This document shows positions 44,019-53,579 of a DNA stretch of 64,000 nucleotides, piece by piece. Position 1 is the first letter of the stretch, and every line of letters starts with the position of its first letter. The stretch comes from Mesorhizobium sp. BR1-1-16. GTDB taxonomy: Bacteria; Pseudomonadota; Alphaproteobacteria; Rhizobiales; Kaistiaceae. The notes beneath the pieces are model-generated. The model was not told the DNA's origin and did no database searches. It saw only the letters and a list, made by a program, of their open reading frames with translations. The DNA is taken from the NCBI RefSeq assembly GCF_020165495.1, contig NZ_JAIUIE010000002.1:1-64000 (forward strand). The letters are read 5' to 3'. The position numbers were made by a program, and so were the translations under genes.

Positions 44019-45077
44019 TCAGCTTGGAAAGACCTTGCGCACCCGCTCGACCTTCTTCTGCGCCCGCCGCGTGCGCAGGATCAGCTTGATGAAGCGGTGC
44101 ACCTTGGCGAAGAGCGATTGCTGGCCGTCATCCTCGCGGGCATCCAGCCATTTGGCGATCGAGAGCGCCTCGGCCGTGTGGCTGAACAGTTGCGAGATGA
44201 AGCGGTTGATGGTCGGGTCGTTGTAGTCGACCGCCACCATCTGGCTCGGAGTCTGCTCGATCTTGGCGAGCCACAGATTCATGAAGACCGCGCTGTCCTT
44301 GATCTTCTTCTCGGTGAGCGGCTCGAACGGGCCGCCGAGAAAGCCTTCGAGGCCAGCCAGGAAGGCCGCAGCGCGCGGCCGCGTCGCCGCGTGGCGGCGG
44401 GCATGTGCGACCATCACATTGACGGCCCGCTCGCGCAGCATCTTGTAGTCGGTGCTGTTCCAGCGTGCCGGATGCACCTCGTGCAGCAGGAACGGCGCCG
44501 CGATGAATTCGACCGGATGATGCAGCGAGGCAACCGTCGGCAACAGGATGTCCCAATAGGGCGCGCCCATCTGGAAGGCGCCGACATCGGGATCGGCGGC
44601 AAGCTCGGCCAGCGCGCCGCCCGCGAAGAAGATGCCGTCGATGCCGCGATTATAGGTGCCGACGACGCCTGTTGCAGCGGTCGCGACGTCGAGCCGCCGC
44701 GCGATCAGAACGGTCCCCGGCCGCGTCGCCAGCACATCCGCGATGTCGCTCTTCACCATATAGATGTCGGCATTGACCACCGCGCCGGGCTCCTCGCCGA
44801 ACTGCGCGAGGATCTGGCCAAAATTCGGCCCGTATTTGTTCGGGAACAGTCCGCCGGGCGGCACTTCGCGGATTTCGACGGTCGGAAAGCCGCGGATGCC
44901 CGCGGCCTCGCCTTCGCGATTGACCGAGACGACGCGGAACCCCGCCGCCTCGAAGGAGGCGATGGCGTCGGCGATGGTCAGACCGGCGCGCGAAAGCTGC
45001 CGCGCCTCGTCGTCCCCGCCGAAGCGGGGCGGGATCGAGGTGCAGAGAAGCATTTCGCTCGCGCCGTTCATCGTCAT
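44019..45077 (-). CDS. Unknown protein with GT-A (nucleotide-sugar transferase)-like features
   Basis: 352 residues. The N-terminus (MLLCTSIPPRF, FEAAGFRVVSVN) and GAVVNADIYM resemble the nucleotide-sugar fold with a short Asp motif. DGIFFAGGAL, FQMGAPYWDILLPTVA and LLHEVHPARWN mirror the W-D and H-x-x-H pattern of some glycosyltransferases. The C-terminus is basic (LILRTRRAQKKVERVRK). The gene lies 9 bp downstream of the nucleoside hydrolase in the same direction. I do not recognise a named family. The start at 45077 or 45071 is uncertain. Confidence 0.7.
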   Translation of the reverse strand: MTMNGASEMLLCTSIPPRFGGDDEARQLSRAGLTIADAIASFEAAGFRVVSVNREGEAAGIRGFPTVEIREVPPGGLFPNKYGPNFGQILAQFGEEPGAVVNADIYMVKSDIADVLATRPGTVLIARRLDVATAATGVVGTYNRGIDGIFFAGGALAELAADPDVGAFQMGAPYWDILLPTVASLHHPVEFIAAPFLLHEVHPARWNSTDYKMLRERAVNVMVAHARRHAATRPRAAAFLAGLEGFLGGPFEPLTEKKIKDSAVFMNLWLAKIEQTPSQMVAVDYNDPTINRFISQLFSHTAEALSIAKWLDAREDDGQQSLFAKVHRFIKLILRTRRAQKKVERVRKVFPS

Positions 45078-45086
45078 CGCTCTGCC

Positions 45087-46064
45087 TCAGCCGTGCTGTG
45101 CCGCGGCAACGATGGTGTCAAAATAGAGCTTCAGGAAGCGCTCACCATCGCCCTCGATGCAGACGAAATTGTCCGGCCGACCTTCCCAGGCATTGCCGGG
45201 GGGAAAACGACGCGTATTCGGCGCCTGAATGGTCTGGCCGATGGCGATGCCCTCGGTGACGACGCGGATCGGGCCGGCGCGGGTGGTGAACAAGGTCGGA
45301 TCGAGCAGATAGCCGACCGCCGACGAATCATGCACCGGGACGCCGTCGAACTGGGTCGAGGAGCGGTAGAAGCGCTCGTAGAAGCGCGAGACATCCCAGA
45401 TGAACTGGCCAGTGCGGCCGGCGGCGTCGCGCAGCTCCTCCAGATAGGCCGTGCTCATGACGGCCTCCTGCGTCACATCGAGGCCGACAACGACGATCGG
45501 CCATGCGGCAGCGAAGATCTCGTCCGCGGCATGCGGATCGCCGATGATGTTGGCCTCGGCGACCGGCGTCACATTGCCCGAATGGCCGCGATAGCCAAAC
45601 GCGCCGCCCATGATCACGATCTCCTTGACGAGGGAGGCGATCTCGGGGTCCTCGCGCAGCGCCATCGCGAGATTGGTCATGCGTCCAACCGCGACGATCG
45701 TGATCTCATGCGGATGGGCGCGGACCGTCTCGATGATGAAGCGATGCGCCGGCAGGGGATGCAGCTCGGCACGGATGACGTCGGGCAGGGGAATGTCGCC
45801 AAGGCCGTTGTCACCATGGACATAGGTCGGCGGGTCGCGCTCTTCGAGCACGAGCGGCTTGCCCGCGCCCTTGGCGACCGGCGCGGAGAGATTGAAATAA
45901 TCCTTCAGGAACAAGGCATTGCGCGTCGTGACGTCGATGCGGTGATTGCCCAGCACCGTGGTAATGCCGACCAGCTCGACCTCCGGGGCCGCATCGAGAA
46001 AGATGAGCGCCATGGCGTCGTCGACGCCGGGGTCCGTATCGTAAATGACCTTCTTCGCTGCCAT
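45087..46064 (-). CDS. Nucleoside hydrolase (inosine-uridine preferring type)
   Basis: 325-residue N-ribohydrolase splitting nucleosides into base and ribose. The calcium-binding motif is DTDPGVDDAMAL near the start, followed by GNHRIDVTTRNAL, and the C-terminal ligand Asp is in DGVPVHDSSAVGYLLDP. ATG 46064 was chosen. An upstream in-frame ATG lies at 46118. It forms a two-gene operon with the unknown gene at 44019-45077. The nearby convergent PfkB kinase could use the ribose. Confidence 0.92.
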   Translation of the reverse strand: MAAKKVIYDTDPGVDDAMALIFLDAAPEVELVGITTVLGNHRIDVTTRNALFLKDYFNLSAPVAKGAGKPLVLEERDPPTYVHGDNGLGDIPLPDVIRAELHPLPAHRFIIETVRAHPHEITIVAVGRMTNLAMALREDPEIASLVKEIVIMGGAFGYRGHSGNVTPVAEANIIGDPHAADEIFAAAWPIVVVGLDVTQEAVMSTAYLEELRDAAGRTGQFIWDVSRFYERFYRSSTQFDGVPVHDSSAVGYLLDPTLFTTRAGPIRVVTEGIAIGQTIQAPNTRRFPPGNAWEGRPDNFVCIEGDGERFLKLYFDTIVAAAQHG

Positions 46065-46187
46065 CGGAGCGTTCTTCCTTGCACGATGCCTGTATCGGGG
46101 AATGCCGGCAGGCTGCATCTACAGGACATGGGCTAACCCGGTCCGCGCAAGATCGCAAGGCGGCCTTTCGGTTTGCCGGCACGCGGC

Positions 46188-48461
46188 TCAGAGGAAGCTC
46201 AGCGGATCGATGTCGATCTGCACGCGCACGCTGCCGCGCGCCGGTGGCGCCGAGCCGAGCCAGCCCCTGATGAAGGCCTGCATGTCGAAGCCGCGCGGCG
46301 CCCGGACGAGCAGGCGGAAGCGATGGCGTCCGCGCAGCACGGCGAGCGGCGCCTCGGAGGGGCCGAGCACCATGGCAACGTCCTCCGGCGGCGCCGCCCG
46401 CCTGAGGGCGGTCGCATGGCCGAAAGCGCTGGCGCGGTCGGCGCCGGAAATGATGATGCCGGCGAGGCGACCGAAGGGTGGCAGGCCGGCCACCCGCCGG
46501 GCCTCGATCTCGCGCTGGTAGAAGGCTTCGCTGTCGCCGGAGGCGATCGCTGCAATCACCGGATGGTCGGGAGCGTAAGTCTGCAGGAAAGCGCGGCTGT
46601 CTCCGCCGGCCCGGCCCGCGCGCCCTGTCACCTGCGCCAGCAGCTGGTAGGTGCGTTCGGCGGCGCGCGGATCGCCCTGCGCGAGGCCGAGATCCGCATC
46701 GACGACGCCGACCAGCGCGAGGCCGGGAAAATTGTGGCCCTTGGCGACCAGTTGCGTGCCGATGACAATGTCGACTGCGCCGGTGCGGATGGCGTCCAGC
46801 TCGGCGCGCATCTGCTTCACGCCGCCGAGGATATCGCTGGACAGCACGATCCGCCGCGTATCGGGAAAACGGGTCGCGACCTCCTCGGCAATGCGCTCGA
46901 CACCGGGACCGCAGGCGACAAGGCTATCCTCTGCATCGCAGATCGGACACCGGTCCGGGCGTCGCTCGTTATGTCCGCAATGATGGCAGACGAGTTGGCC
47001 GCGGAAGCGATGCTCGACCAGCCAGCTCGAACAGTTGGGGCACTGGAAACGGTGGCCGCAGCTGCGGCAGAGCGTCAGCGGGGCATAGCCGCGCCGGTTG
47101 AGGAACAGCAGCGCCTGCTGCTTGCCGGCGACGGTCTCCTCGATGGCCTGTACGAGAACCGGGGAGAGAAAACTGCCTTTTTCCGGCGGGTCGGTCCGGA
47201 GGTCGATCGGCCGGATCTCGGGCAGCCTGGCGCTGGCGAAGCGTGCTGGCAGCTTCAGCCTGACATAGCGTCCCTGGTCGGCATTGACGCGGCTTTCGAT
47301 CGAGGGCGTCGCCGAGGCGAGGATGACCGGGAAGCCGCCGAGATTGCCCCGCACCACCGCCATGTCGCGCGCGTGATAGGTAACGCCCTCGTCCTGCTTG
47401 TAGGCGCCGTCATGCTCCTCGTCGACGATGACGAGGCCGAGGTCACGGAACGGCAGGAACAGCGCCGAGCGGGCGCCGACGACGACGCGTGCACTTCCAT
47501 CGGCGACGCCGCGCCACACGCGCTCGCGACCGCGCGGCGGCAGTTCCGAATGCCATTCGGCCGGTCGCGCGCCGAAGCGGCGTGCGAAGCGATCGAGAAA
47601 ATCGCCGGTAAGCGCGATTTCCGGCAGCAGGATCAGCGCCTGCTTGCCGGTTCGCAGCGCCTCCCCGACCGCCTCAAAATAGACCTCCGTCTTGCCGGAG
47701 CCCGTGACACCGTCGAGCAACGCAACGGTGAAGGCGCCCGCATCGACGAAGCTTCGGAGCGTCTCGGCGGCCTCGCTCTGGCCCGGTCCGAGCGCTGGCG
47801 GCGCATGGCCGGGATCGGGAACGGGCGGCGCCGGCGGCGCGATCGTCGTCTCCACGAGCACGCCATGCTCGACAAGGCCCGCGATCACCGAAGGCGATAC
47901 CCCCGTCGCGCCGGCGAGTCCCGCTTTCGGCCATGCGGCACCGTCGCCCATCAGCTCGATCAGGCGGCTGCGTCCGGGCGTCAGGCGCGCCGGCGCGGCG
48001 CCGGAAAATCTCAGCGCCGCAATCGCCTTTTCGGGCATTAGCGCGTCGGGCGCCCGCAGAACCATCCGCAGGATCATGCCGCGCGGGGTCATGGTGTAGT
48101 GCGCCACCCAGTCGACGAAGCGGCGCAGCGTCTCGACGAGCGGCAGTGCGTCGTAGCGCTCGGCGACCGGCCGCAGCCGGTTATGGCCGACCGAGCCGTC
48201 GGGCGGCTCGTCCCAGACCGCGCCGATCACTTCGCGCGGGCCGAGCGGCACGCGCACGATGTCGCCCGGTGCCAGCGTCAGGCCATGCGGAACGCTGTAG
48301 GTATAGGGTCCCTCGACGGCCAGCGGCAGCAGGACGGAGACGGTACGACCGGGCAGCAAGAAGGGCGATCCTTGTCCGAAAGAGGCCGAACATGGTCTCG
48401 CCGGCCGCGAAAGGGAAGCCATGCCGGGGACACGCATTCGCCGAAGCGGTGCGTCCGACAT
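46188..48461 (-). CDS. priA: Primosomal helicase PriA
   Basis: 757-residue superfamily 2 helicase restarting stalled replication forks. An N-terminal DNA-binding region is followed by the helicase core with Walker A GVTGSGKTEVY, DEEH box VDEEHDGAYKQDEG and motif VI QVTGRAGRAGG. The zinc-binding cluster has paired cysteines (CRSCGHRFQCPNC, CHHCGHNERRPDRCPICDAE). The start is uncertain: ATGs at 48461, 48437 and 48422 are all in frame. Divergent from the PBP gene. Confidence 0.95.
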   Translation of the reverse strand: MSDAPLRRMRVPGMASLSRPARPCSASFGQGSPFLLPGRTVSVLLPLAVEGPYTYSVPHGLTLAPGDIVRVPLGPREVIGAVWDEPPDGSVGHNRLRPVAERYDALPLVETLRRFVDWVAHYTMTPRGMILRMVLRAPDALMPEKAIAALRFSGAAPARLTPGRSRLIELMGDGAAWPKAGLAGATGVSPSVIAGLVEHGVLVETTIAPPAPPVPDPGHAPPALGPGQSEAAETLRSFVDAGAFTVALLDGVTGSGKTEVYFEAVGEALRTGKQALILLPEIALTGDFLDRFARRFGARPAEWHSELPPRGRERVWRGVADGSARVVVGARSALFLPFRDLGLVIVDEEHDGAYKQDEGVTYHARDMAVVRGNLGGFPVILASATPSIESRVNADQGRYVRLKLPARFASARLPEIRPIDLRTDPPEKGSFLSPVLVQAIEETVAGKQQALLFLNRRGYAPLTLCRSCGHRFQCPNCSSWLVEHRFRGQLVCHHCGHNERRPDRCPICDAEDSLVACGPGVERIAEEVATRFPDTRRIVLSSDILGGVKQMRAELDAIRTGAVDIVIGTQLVAKGHNFPGLALVGVVDADLGLAQGDPRAAERTYQLLAQVTGRAGRAGGDSRAFLQTYAPDHPVIAAIASGDSEAFYQREIEARRVAGLPPFGRLAGIIISGADRASAFGHATALRRAAPPEDVAMVLGPSEAPLAVLRGRHRFRLLVRAPRGFDMQAFIRGWLGSAPPARGSVRVQIDIDPLSFL

Positions 48462-48603
48462 GGGAAGCAGGATCTTAACATGTTGGCATCAAGCTGGCGG
48501 TAATCTCCCCACGAATACGGTCGATCCCGTGAAATCGCCGCATTCGGCGGTCATCGACGGCGGAAGGATCAACCAGCCAGCGCCCAAAGGACCCGCAGCC
48601 AGC

Positions 48604-51045
48604 ATGGCGAGACCGCCCCCGCGCCGTGACCGAATCGAACCGGTGCTCGACAAGCCCCGCGAACGTTCGGACGACGATCTTGATATCGGCCTCAGCGAGG
48701 CCGACCGTACGGCCTATGGCAGCTCTGCCGGATCGCGGAGGGGATCGGGCAGGGACGAAGATGGATTCGAGGACGCGGAGTTCGTCGATTTGGGCCGGGG
48801 TGACGATAGACCGAAGGGCCGACGCGCCCGGACCTCGGACCGCAAGCGCCAGGCGCGCGAGCAGCGGCGCCAGAGCGGGTTCGGCATCTTCCGCCTGTTC
48901 CGCAGCACCATCAAATGGGCCATCATACTCGGCGTCTGGGGCACGATCGCACTCGTCGGCGGCGTCGCCTATTATGCGAGCCAGTTGCCGTCCTCGACCG
49001 ACTGGTCGGTACTGCCGAAGCGCCCGCCCAACATCAAGATCCTCGCCAATGACGGCTCGCTGATCGCCAATCGCGGCGATACCGGCGGCGAATTCGTTCG
49101 CATCGACGAACTGCCCGCTTATCTGCCGCAGGCCGTCGTCGCGATCGAGGACCGCCGCTTCTACAGCCATTTCGGCGTCGATCCGCTCGGGCTTGTCCGC
49201 GCGGCCTATGTCAATGCGCGGGCCGGCACGGTGGTGCAGGGCGGCTCGACGTTGACGCAGCAGCTCGCCAAGAACCTCTTCCTGAAGCCCGAGCGCACCT
49301 TCAAGCGCAAGCTGCAGGAGGCGATGATGGCCGTCTGGCTCGAGATGAAATACTCGAAGAGCCAGATTCTCGAAGCCTATCTCAACCGCGTCTATCTTGG
49401 CGCCGGAACCTATGGTGTCGATGCGGCCTCACGGCGCTACTTCGGCAAATCGGCGCGCGATATCTCGCTGAAGGAAGCCGCAATCCTCGCCGCGCTTCTG
49501 AAGGCGCCCTCGCGCTATGCCCCGACCAGCGATCCGAAGGCCGCGAACGACCGCGCCGACCTCGTGCTCTCCGCCATGCAGGAAGAGGGCTTCATCACCG
49601 CCGCGCAGCAGAAGCAGGCGGCTGCGGTCACGGTCGCGCCGCAAAGCTCAGGCGTCGGCGGCAGCGCGCTTTATGTGGCCGATTGGGTTGCCGATCTCGT
49701 TCCTGACGTCGTTGGCGCGCTCGACCAGGACGTCGTGGTCGAGACGACGGTCGATTCGCATCTCCAGGACGCGGCCGGCCGTGCGATCACCGAAACGCTC
49801 GACAGAAGCGGCAAGAAGCTTGGCGTGAGCCAGGGTGCGCTGGTCGCGGTCGATGGCACGGGCGCGGTGCGCGCCCTGGTCGGTGGGCGCGACTACCAGA
49901 AAAGCCAGTTCAACCGCGCCGTCGAGGCGAAGCGGCAGCCAGGCTCGGCCTTCAAGCCGTTCGTCTACCTGACCGCGCTCGAATTCGGCCTCGTTCCCGA
50001 TACCGTGCGCGTCGACCAGCCGGTGCGTATCGGCAAGTGGGAGCCGAAGAACTACGAGAAGACCTATCGCGGTCCTGTGACGCTGCAGACGGCGCTCGCA
50101 CTTTCGATCAACACGGTCGCTGTGGAACTCGCCAATGAGGTCGGCCCGGCCGGCGTCGTGGCGACGGCGCATCGGCTTGGCATCAAGTCGGACCTGCAGC
50201 CCAATCCGTCGATCGCGCTCGGCACGTCCGAGGTCAACCTGCTCGAACTCACCGACGCCTATGCGCCGTTTGCCAATGGCGGCTATGCCGTGCCGCCTTA
50301 CGTCATCACCGCGGTGAAGAGCGTCGACGGCAAGGTCCTCTATCAGCGGCCGAAGGCTGATGTCGTCCAGGTCATCGATCCGACCTATGTCGGCATGATG
50401 AACACCATGCTGTCCGACACGCTGGCACGCGGCACCGGCCGCAAGGCGGCGATCGCCGGTTGGCCGGCGGCGGGCAAGACCGGCACCACCAATGATTCGC
50501 GCGATGCCTGGTTCGTCGGCTACACGGCGAACCTCACGGCCGGTGTCTGGCTCGGCAATGACGATTTCACGCCGACCAAGCGCATGACGGGCGGTTCGCT
50601 GCCGGCCGCGATCTGGAACCGCTTCATGGTCGAGGCCCATCAGGGCGTCGCGGTCGCGAATCTGCCGGGTGACTATTCCTTCCGCGAAACGGCCCGCTAC
50701 CAGGCGGAGAACAACCCGCAACAGGCCATGGGCGATGGGTTTGATCCATCGGCGCCGGGGGCTGCGCCGCAGACCGGGGCGCTCGCCGAACCCGCAGCGC
50801 CGCAGCCAGGCGGTCTCGTCGCGCCCGGCGACACCACCGGCAGCACGCATCCCGCCACTGAATATGCGCGTTACGGCGATCCGGAGAGTGGCGCCGGTGC
50901 CCTTGCGCCGCCGGAGGAAGACCCCGGCTATCGCGCCAATGGCTATCCTCCGATCCAGCGTGAGCCGCTGTTCAGCGACAACAGGGATGATGGCCCTGTT
51001 CCGCCGGCCAGCGTCGGCGAGGCGCCGGACGGCGGGCTGTACTGA
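48604..51045 (+). CDS. Class A penicillin-binding protein (PBP1A type)
   Basis: 813-residue bifunctional peptidoglycan synthase. A charged cytoplasmic tail (1-100) is followed by one membrane anchor (about 104-126), a GT51 transglycosylase with catalytic Glu182 in IEDRRFYSHFG, and a transpeptidase with SxxK as PGSAFKPFVYL, SxN in SINT and KTG in AGKTGTTND. The C-terminus is a Pro/Gly-rich tail. ATG 48604 is chosen. An earlier ATG at 48421 would run through the divergent priA start. Outer face of inner membrane. Confidence 0.93.
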   Translation: MARPPPRRDRIEPVLDKPRERSDDDLDIGLSEADRTAYGSSAGSRRGSGRDEDGFEDAEFVDLGRGDDRPKGRRARTSDRKRQAREQRRQSGFGIFRLFRSTIKWAIILGVWGTIALVGGVAYYASQLPSSTDWSVLPKRPPNIKILANDGSLIANRGDTGGEFVRIDELPAYLPQAVVAIEDRRFYSHFGVDPLGLVRAAYVNARAGTVVQGGSTLTQQLAKNLFLKPERTFKRKLQEAMMAVWLEMKYSKSQILEAYLNRVYLGAGTYGVDAASRRYFGKSARDISLKEAAILAALLKAPSRYAPTSDPKAANDRADLVLSAMQEEGFITAAQQKQAAAVTVAPQSSGVGGSALYVADWVADLVPDVVGALDQDVVVETTVDSHLQDAAGRAITETLDRSGKKLGVSQGALVAVDGTGAVRALVGGRDYQKSQFNRAVEAKRQPGSAFKPFVYLTALEFGLVPDTVRVDQPVRIGKWEPKNYEKTYRGPVTLQTALALSINTVAVELANEVGPAGVVATAHRLGIKSDLQPNPSIALGTSEVNLLELTDAYAPFANGGYAVPPYVITAVKSVDGKVLYQRPKADVVQVIDPTYVGMMNTMLSDTLARGTGRKAAIAGWPAAGKTGTTNDSRDAWFVGYTANLTAGVWLGNDDFTPTKRMTGGSLPAAIWNRFMVEAHQGVAVANLPGDYSFRETARYQAENNPQQAMGDGFDPSAPGAAPQTGALAEPAAPQPGGLVAPGDTTGSTHPATEYARYGDPESGAGALAPPEEDPGYRANGYPPIQREPLFSDNRDDGPVPPASVGEAPDGGLY

Positions 51046-51081
51046 GGCTTTCCTTGTGGCGCCCGGCTGGACACCGCCCCG

Positions 51082-51747
51082 ATGACGCGGCATGAGAGAA
51101 CGCCTTTGGGGATGGCCGCCGGCGTGATCGAGAAGAAGAGCCTCTACAGCGAATTGTCGGTCTCCGGCGACGCTTCGGCGTCCGAGATCGACAAGGCCTA
51201 TCGCCGGCGGGCGCGTCAGGCTCATCCGGACGCTGGCGGCAATGCCGAGGCGTTTCACGCGCTCGCCCATGCCTATGCCGTGCTCTCTGATCCCGACCGC
51301 CGCGCCGCCTATGACGCGACCGGCTATGAGGGCGAGATCGACGCCGAGACGATCGCCGCGCGTGCGATGGACCATATCCAGCAGCTTGTCGCCTCGGTAC
51401 TCGAGAGCGATATCCCGTTCGAGCAGATCGACCTCGTGGCGGCGATCCGCGACACGCTCGCCAACCAGAAGGCCGAGATCGCCGGCGCCGTCGTCAAGCT
51501 CGAGGCGCAGGCAAAACGCGCCGAGGCCATGGCGCGGCGGTTTCGCCGGGGGAAAGGCCCCGATTTCATCGGCGCGGCTCTCGACCGCCGCTCCGCCGAG
51601 GCGAAGCAGACGGCTGAAAAGACGCGGCACGAGGAAGCGGTTTTCGCCAAGGCGATCACGTTGCTTGCCGACTATGCCTTCGATCACGAACCGGCGACGC
51701 CGGTGGCGCCGGCCAGCGGCCGGCGAACGGCTCAGGCGCTGAAGTAA
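51082..51747 (+). CDS. J-domain (DnaJ-like) protein
   Basis: 221 residues. The J-domain occupies about residues 20-85, with the HPD motif in ARQAHPDAGGN and the final helix DPDRRAAYDATGYEGE. The C-terminal part is a charged helix (about 95-200), with no zinc fingers or Gly/Phe region, so it is a type III J-protein recruiting DnaK to an unknown client. An internal ATG at 51112 (MAAGVIEKK) is an alternative start. It follows the PBP gene and overlaps the convergent isomerase by 16 bp. Confidence 0.88.
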   Translation: MTRHERTPLGMAAGVIEKKSLYSELSVSGDASASEIDKAYRRRARQAHPDAGGNAEAFHALAHAYAVLSDPDRRAAYDATGYEGEIDAETIAARAMDHIQQLVASVLESDIPFEQIDLVAAIRDTLANQKAEIAGAVVKLEAQAKRAEAMARRFRRGKGPDFIGAALDRRSAEAKQTAEKTRHEEAVFAKAITLLADYAFDHEPATPVAPASGRRTAQALK

Positions 51748-52562
51748 TCGCGGATGAAGTCGCGCTCGATGGCGATATGGGTCAGTTCGTCATCATCGGG
51801 GCCGTCATAGATCAACGTGTAGGGGCCATGAAAGCCGGCCTCTGTCGCAGCCTCGAGGCAAGCGGCGTAATCCTCGGTGTCGAGCGCGCCCGACGAGAAA
51901 TCGCCCTTGGCATGGCAGCAGACGGCGCGTGGGAAGATCGCGCGAAGCGCCTCATATTTGCCGGGGCCGTCCCAATTGCCGAAATCGCCGTTGAGCTTGA
52001 CTGTGCCGTCGAGGCGGGCGAACAGGCCGTCGACATCCTGGGGCGTTGCAAGCAGGTCGAACCAGTTCTCGGTCACGACCTCGACGCCGCGGGCGGCGCC
52101 GTAGGTGCCGAGCTGCTTGAGTCCGGCGGCGCTGCGGTCCAGCGCCTCGGGCGAGGGCTTCGCCTTGCCGGCGATGACCCGCGCCTTTTCGGCGCCGAGC
52201 TCGGCCGCGGCATCGATCCAGCGCTCCATCCAGGCGACGTCGCGGTCGGCAGTCGCGGAGTCGGACGGGTCGCCATATTCGATCAGGAGGGTCTGCAGCG
52301 TCACGCCGCTCGAGGCCAGGGCCGCTTTCAGCTTGGCGAGATAGGCGGCGTCGCGGCTTTCGATGTGGAAGGAGCAGATCTCGACCCTGTCGATGCCGAG
52401 GGTGGCGACGACGGCTGGAAATTCGAGCAGGGTGATGCTGCCCTCGCCCCAGCTGGGCTCGGCCGGAGGCGTGACGTCGTTGTCGGGCCGGTTCGGCCAT
52501 GTTCGGCCGAGCGTACGGTGAAGGCTCCAGCTCGACACGGCCAGTTGCGGCGTCAGATCCAT
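51732..52562 (-). CDS. Sugar phosphate isomerase/epimerase-like TIM-barrel protein
   Basis: 276-residue xylose-isomerase-like (AP_endonuc_2) protein. Features include LGIDRVEICSFHIES, LLIEYGD, VEVVTENWFDLLATPQDVDGLFARLDG and AVCCHAKGDF, with the acidic/His ligands expected of the family. ATG 52562 starts MDLTPQLAVSSWSLHRTLG. Upstream extension is antisense to the next gene. It is divergent from the hydroxyacid dehydrogenase with a 91-bp gap. The substrate is unknown. Confidence 0.85.
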   Translation of the reverse strand: MDLTPQLAVSSWSLHRTLGRTWPNRPDNDVTPPAEPSWGEGSITLLEFPAVVATLGIDRVEICSFHIESRDAAYLAKLKAALASSGVTLQTLLIEYGDPSDSATADRDVAWMERWIDAAAELGAEKARVIAGKAKPSPEALDRSAAGLKQLGTYGAARGVEVVTENWFDLLATPQDVDGLFARLDGTVKLNGDFGNWDGPGKYEALRAIFPRAVCCHAKGDFSSGALDTEDYAACLEAATEAGFHGPYTLIYDGPDDDELTHIAIERDFIRDYFSA

Positions 52563-52653
52563 CGTGTCCTCCCTTGAATCGGTCCGTAACCCTAGAATGC
52601 CTCCCGCGCTGCGGCTACCCTCGCGGCCCGACGAATGGAGCAGGAGTTTTCCA

Positions 52654-53520
52654 ATGGCGAAGGTGGCGTTTCTTGGGCTCGGTGTGATGGGCTTTCCGAT
52701 GGCCCGGCATCTGGCCGCGGCCGGACACGAGGTCACCGTCTATAATCGGACCGCCGCCAAGGCCGAGGCCTGGGTGAAGGCGCATGGCGGCGCTGCCGCC
52801 GCGACGCCGGCGCTTGCCGCGCGTGGCCAGGATATCGTCTTCGCCTGCGTCGGTAATGACGATGATCTTCGCGCCGTGACGCTGGGGCCGGACGGCGCCT
52901 TTGCGGCCATGGCGCCGGGCGCGGTCTTCGTCGATCACACCACCGCCTCGGCTGATGTCGCCCGCGAGCTTCAGGCTGCCGCGGCCGAGCGCGGCTTCGG
53001 CTTCGTCGATGCGCCGGTCTCCGGGGGGCAGGCTGGTGCCGAAAACGGCGCGCTTACCGTGATGTGCGGCGGAGAGCAGGTCGATTTCGACAACGTCGAA
53101 CCGGTGATCGCCGCATTCGCCCGCGCCTGCCGCCTGCTGGGGCCGGCCGGCTCCGGCCAGTTGGCCAAGATGATGAACCAGATCTGCATCGCAGGCCTGG
53201 TGCAGGGTCTTGCCGAGGCGCTGCATTTCGGCAAGCGCTCGGGTCTCGATGTCGAAGCGGTGATCGAGGTGATCTCGAAGGGCGCCGCCCAATCCTGGCA
53301 AATGGAAAACCGCTACAAGACGATGAATGCCGGCTCTTTCGAATTCGGCTTTGCGGTCGACTGGATGCGCAAGGATCTCGGCATCTGCCTCGACGAGGCG
53401 CGGCGGAACGGCGCCAAGCTGCCCGTCACGGCATTGGTCGATCAGTTCTACGCCGATGTGCAGGCCATGGGTGGCAAGCGCTGGGATACGTCGAGCCTCA
53501 TCGCCCGGCTGGAAAAATAG
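52654..53520 (+). CDS. NAD(P)-dependent beta-hydroxyacid dehydrogenase (HIBADH-like)
   Basis: 288-residue dehydrogenase. The N-terminal Rossmann fold has FLGLGVMGFPMARHLAAAGH. The substrate-binding motif is DAPVSGGQAGAENG, and the catalytic Lys is in GSGQLAKMMNQI. The family includes 3-hydroxyisobutyrate, tartronate-semialdehyde and glyoxylate reductases. ATG 52654 with GGAG upstream is used, while an upstream ATG at 52564 lacks homology. A bidirectional terminator follows. Confidence 0.92.
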   Translation: MAKVAFLGLGVMGFPMARHLAAAGHEVTVYNRTAAKAEAWVKAHGGAAAATPALAARGQDIVFACVGNDDDLRAVTLGPDGAFAAMAPGAVFVDHTTASADVARELQAAAAERGFGFVDAPVSGGQAGAENGALTVMCGGEQVDFDNVEPVIAAFARACRLLGPAGSGQLAKMMNQICIAGLVQGLAEALHFGKRSGLDVEAVIEVISKGAAQSWQMENRYKTMNAGSFEFGFAVDWMRKDLGICLDEARRNGAKLPVTALVDQFYADVQAMGGKRWDTSSLIARLEK

Positions 53521-53530
53521 GCCAACGAAA

Positions 53531-53558
53531 AAGGGCGCCGGATGGCCCCGGCGCCCTT
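53531..53558. terminator. Bidirectional intrinsic terminator between convergent genes
   Basis: AAGGGCGCCGG (53531-53541) pairs with CCGGCGCCCTT (53548-53558). On the minus strand the stem ends in CCCTTTTT and on the plus strand in CCCTTCAATTT. It serves the dehydrogenase (plus) and the ManC gene (minus). Confidence 0.85.
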
Positions 53559-53579
53559 CAATTTCAGATCGAACGTGGA

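Noticed and set aside
44097-46136. 679-codon open frame antisense to the nucleoside hydrolase pair
   Set aside because: Same reason: no recognisable domain, covering two real genes on the other strand.
46173-48041. 622-codon open frame antisense to priA
   Set aside because: priA is unambiguous (Walker A, DEEH, zinc cysteines) and the antisense product has no domain.
49648-51687. 679-codon open frame antisense to the PBP and J-domain genes
   Set aside because: Spans two real genes on the opposite strand and has biased Arg/Asp composition.
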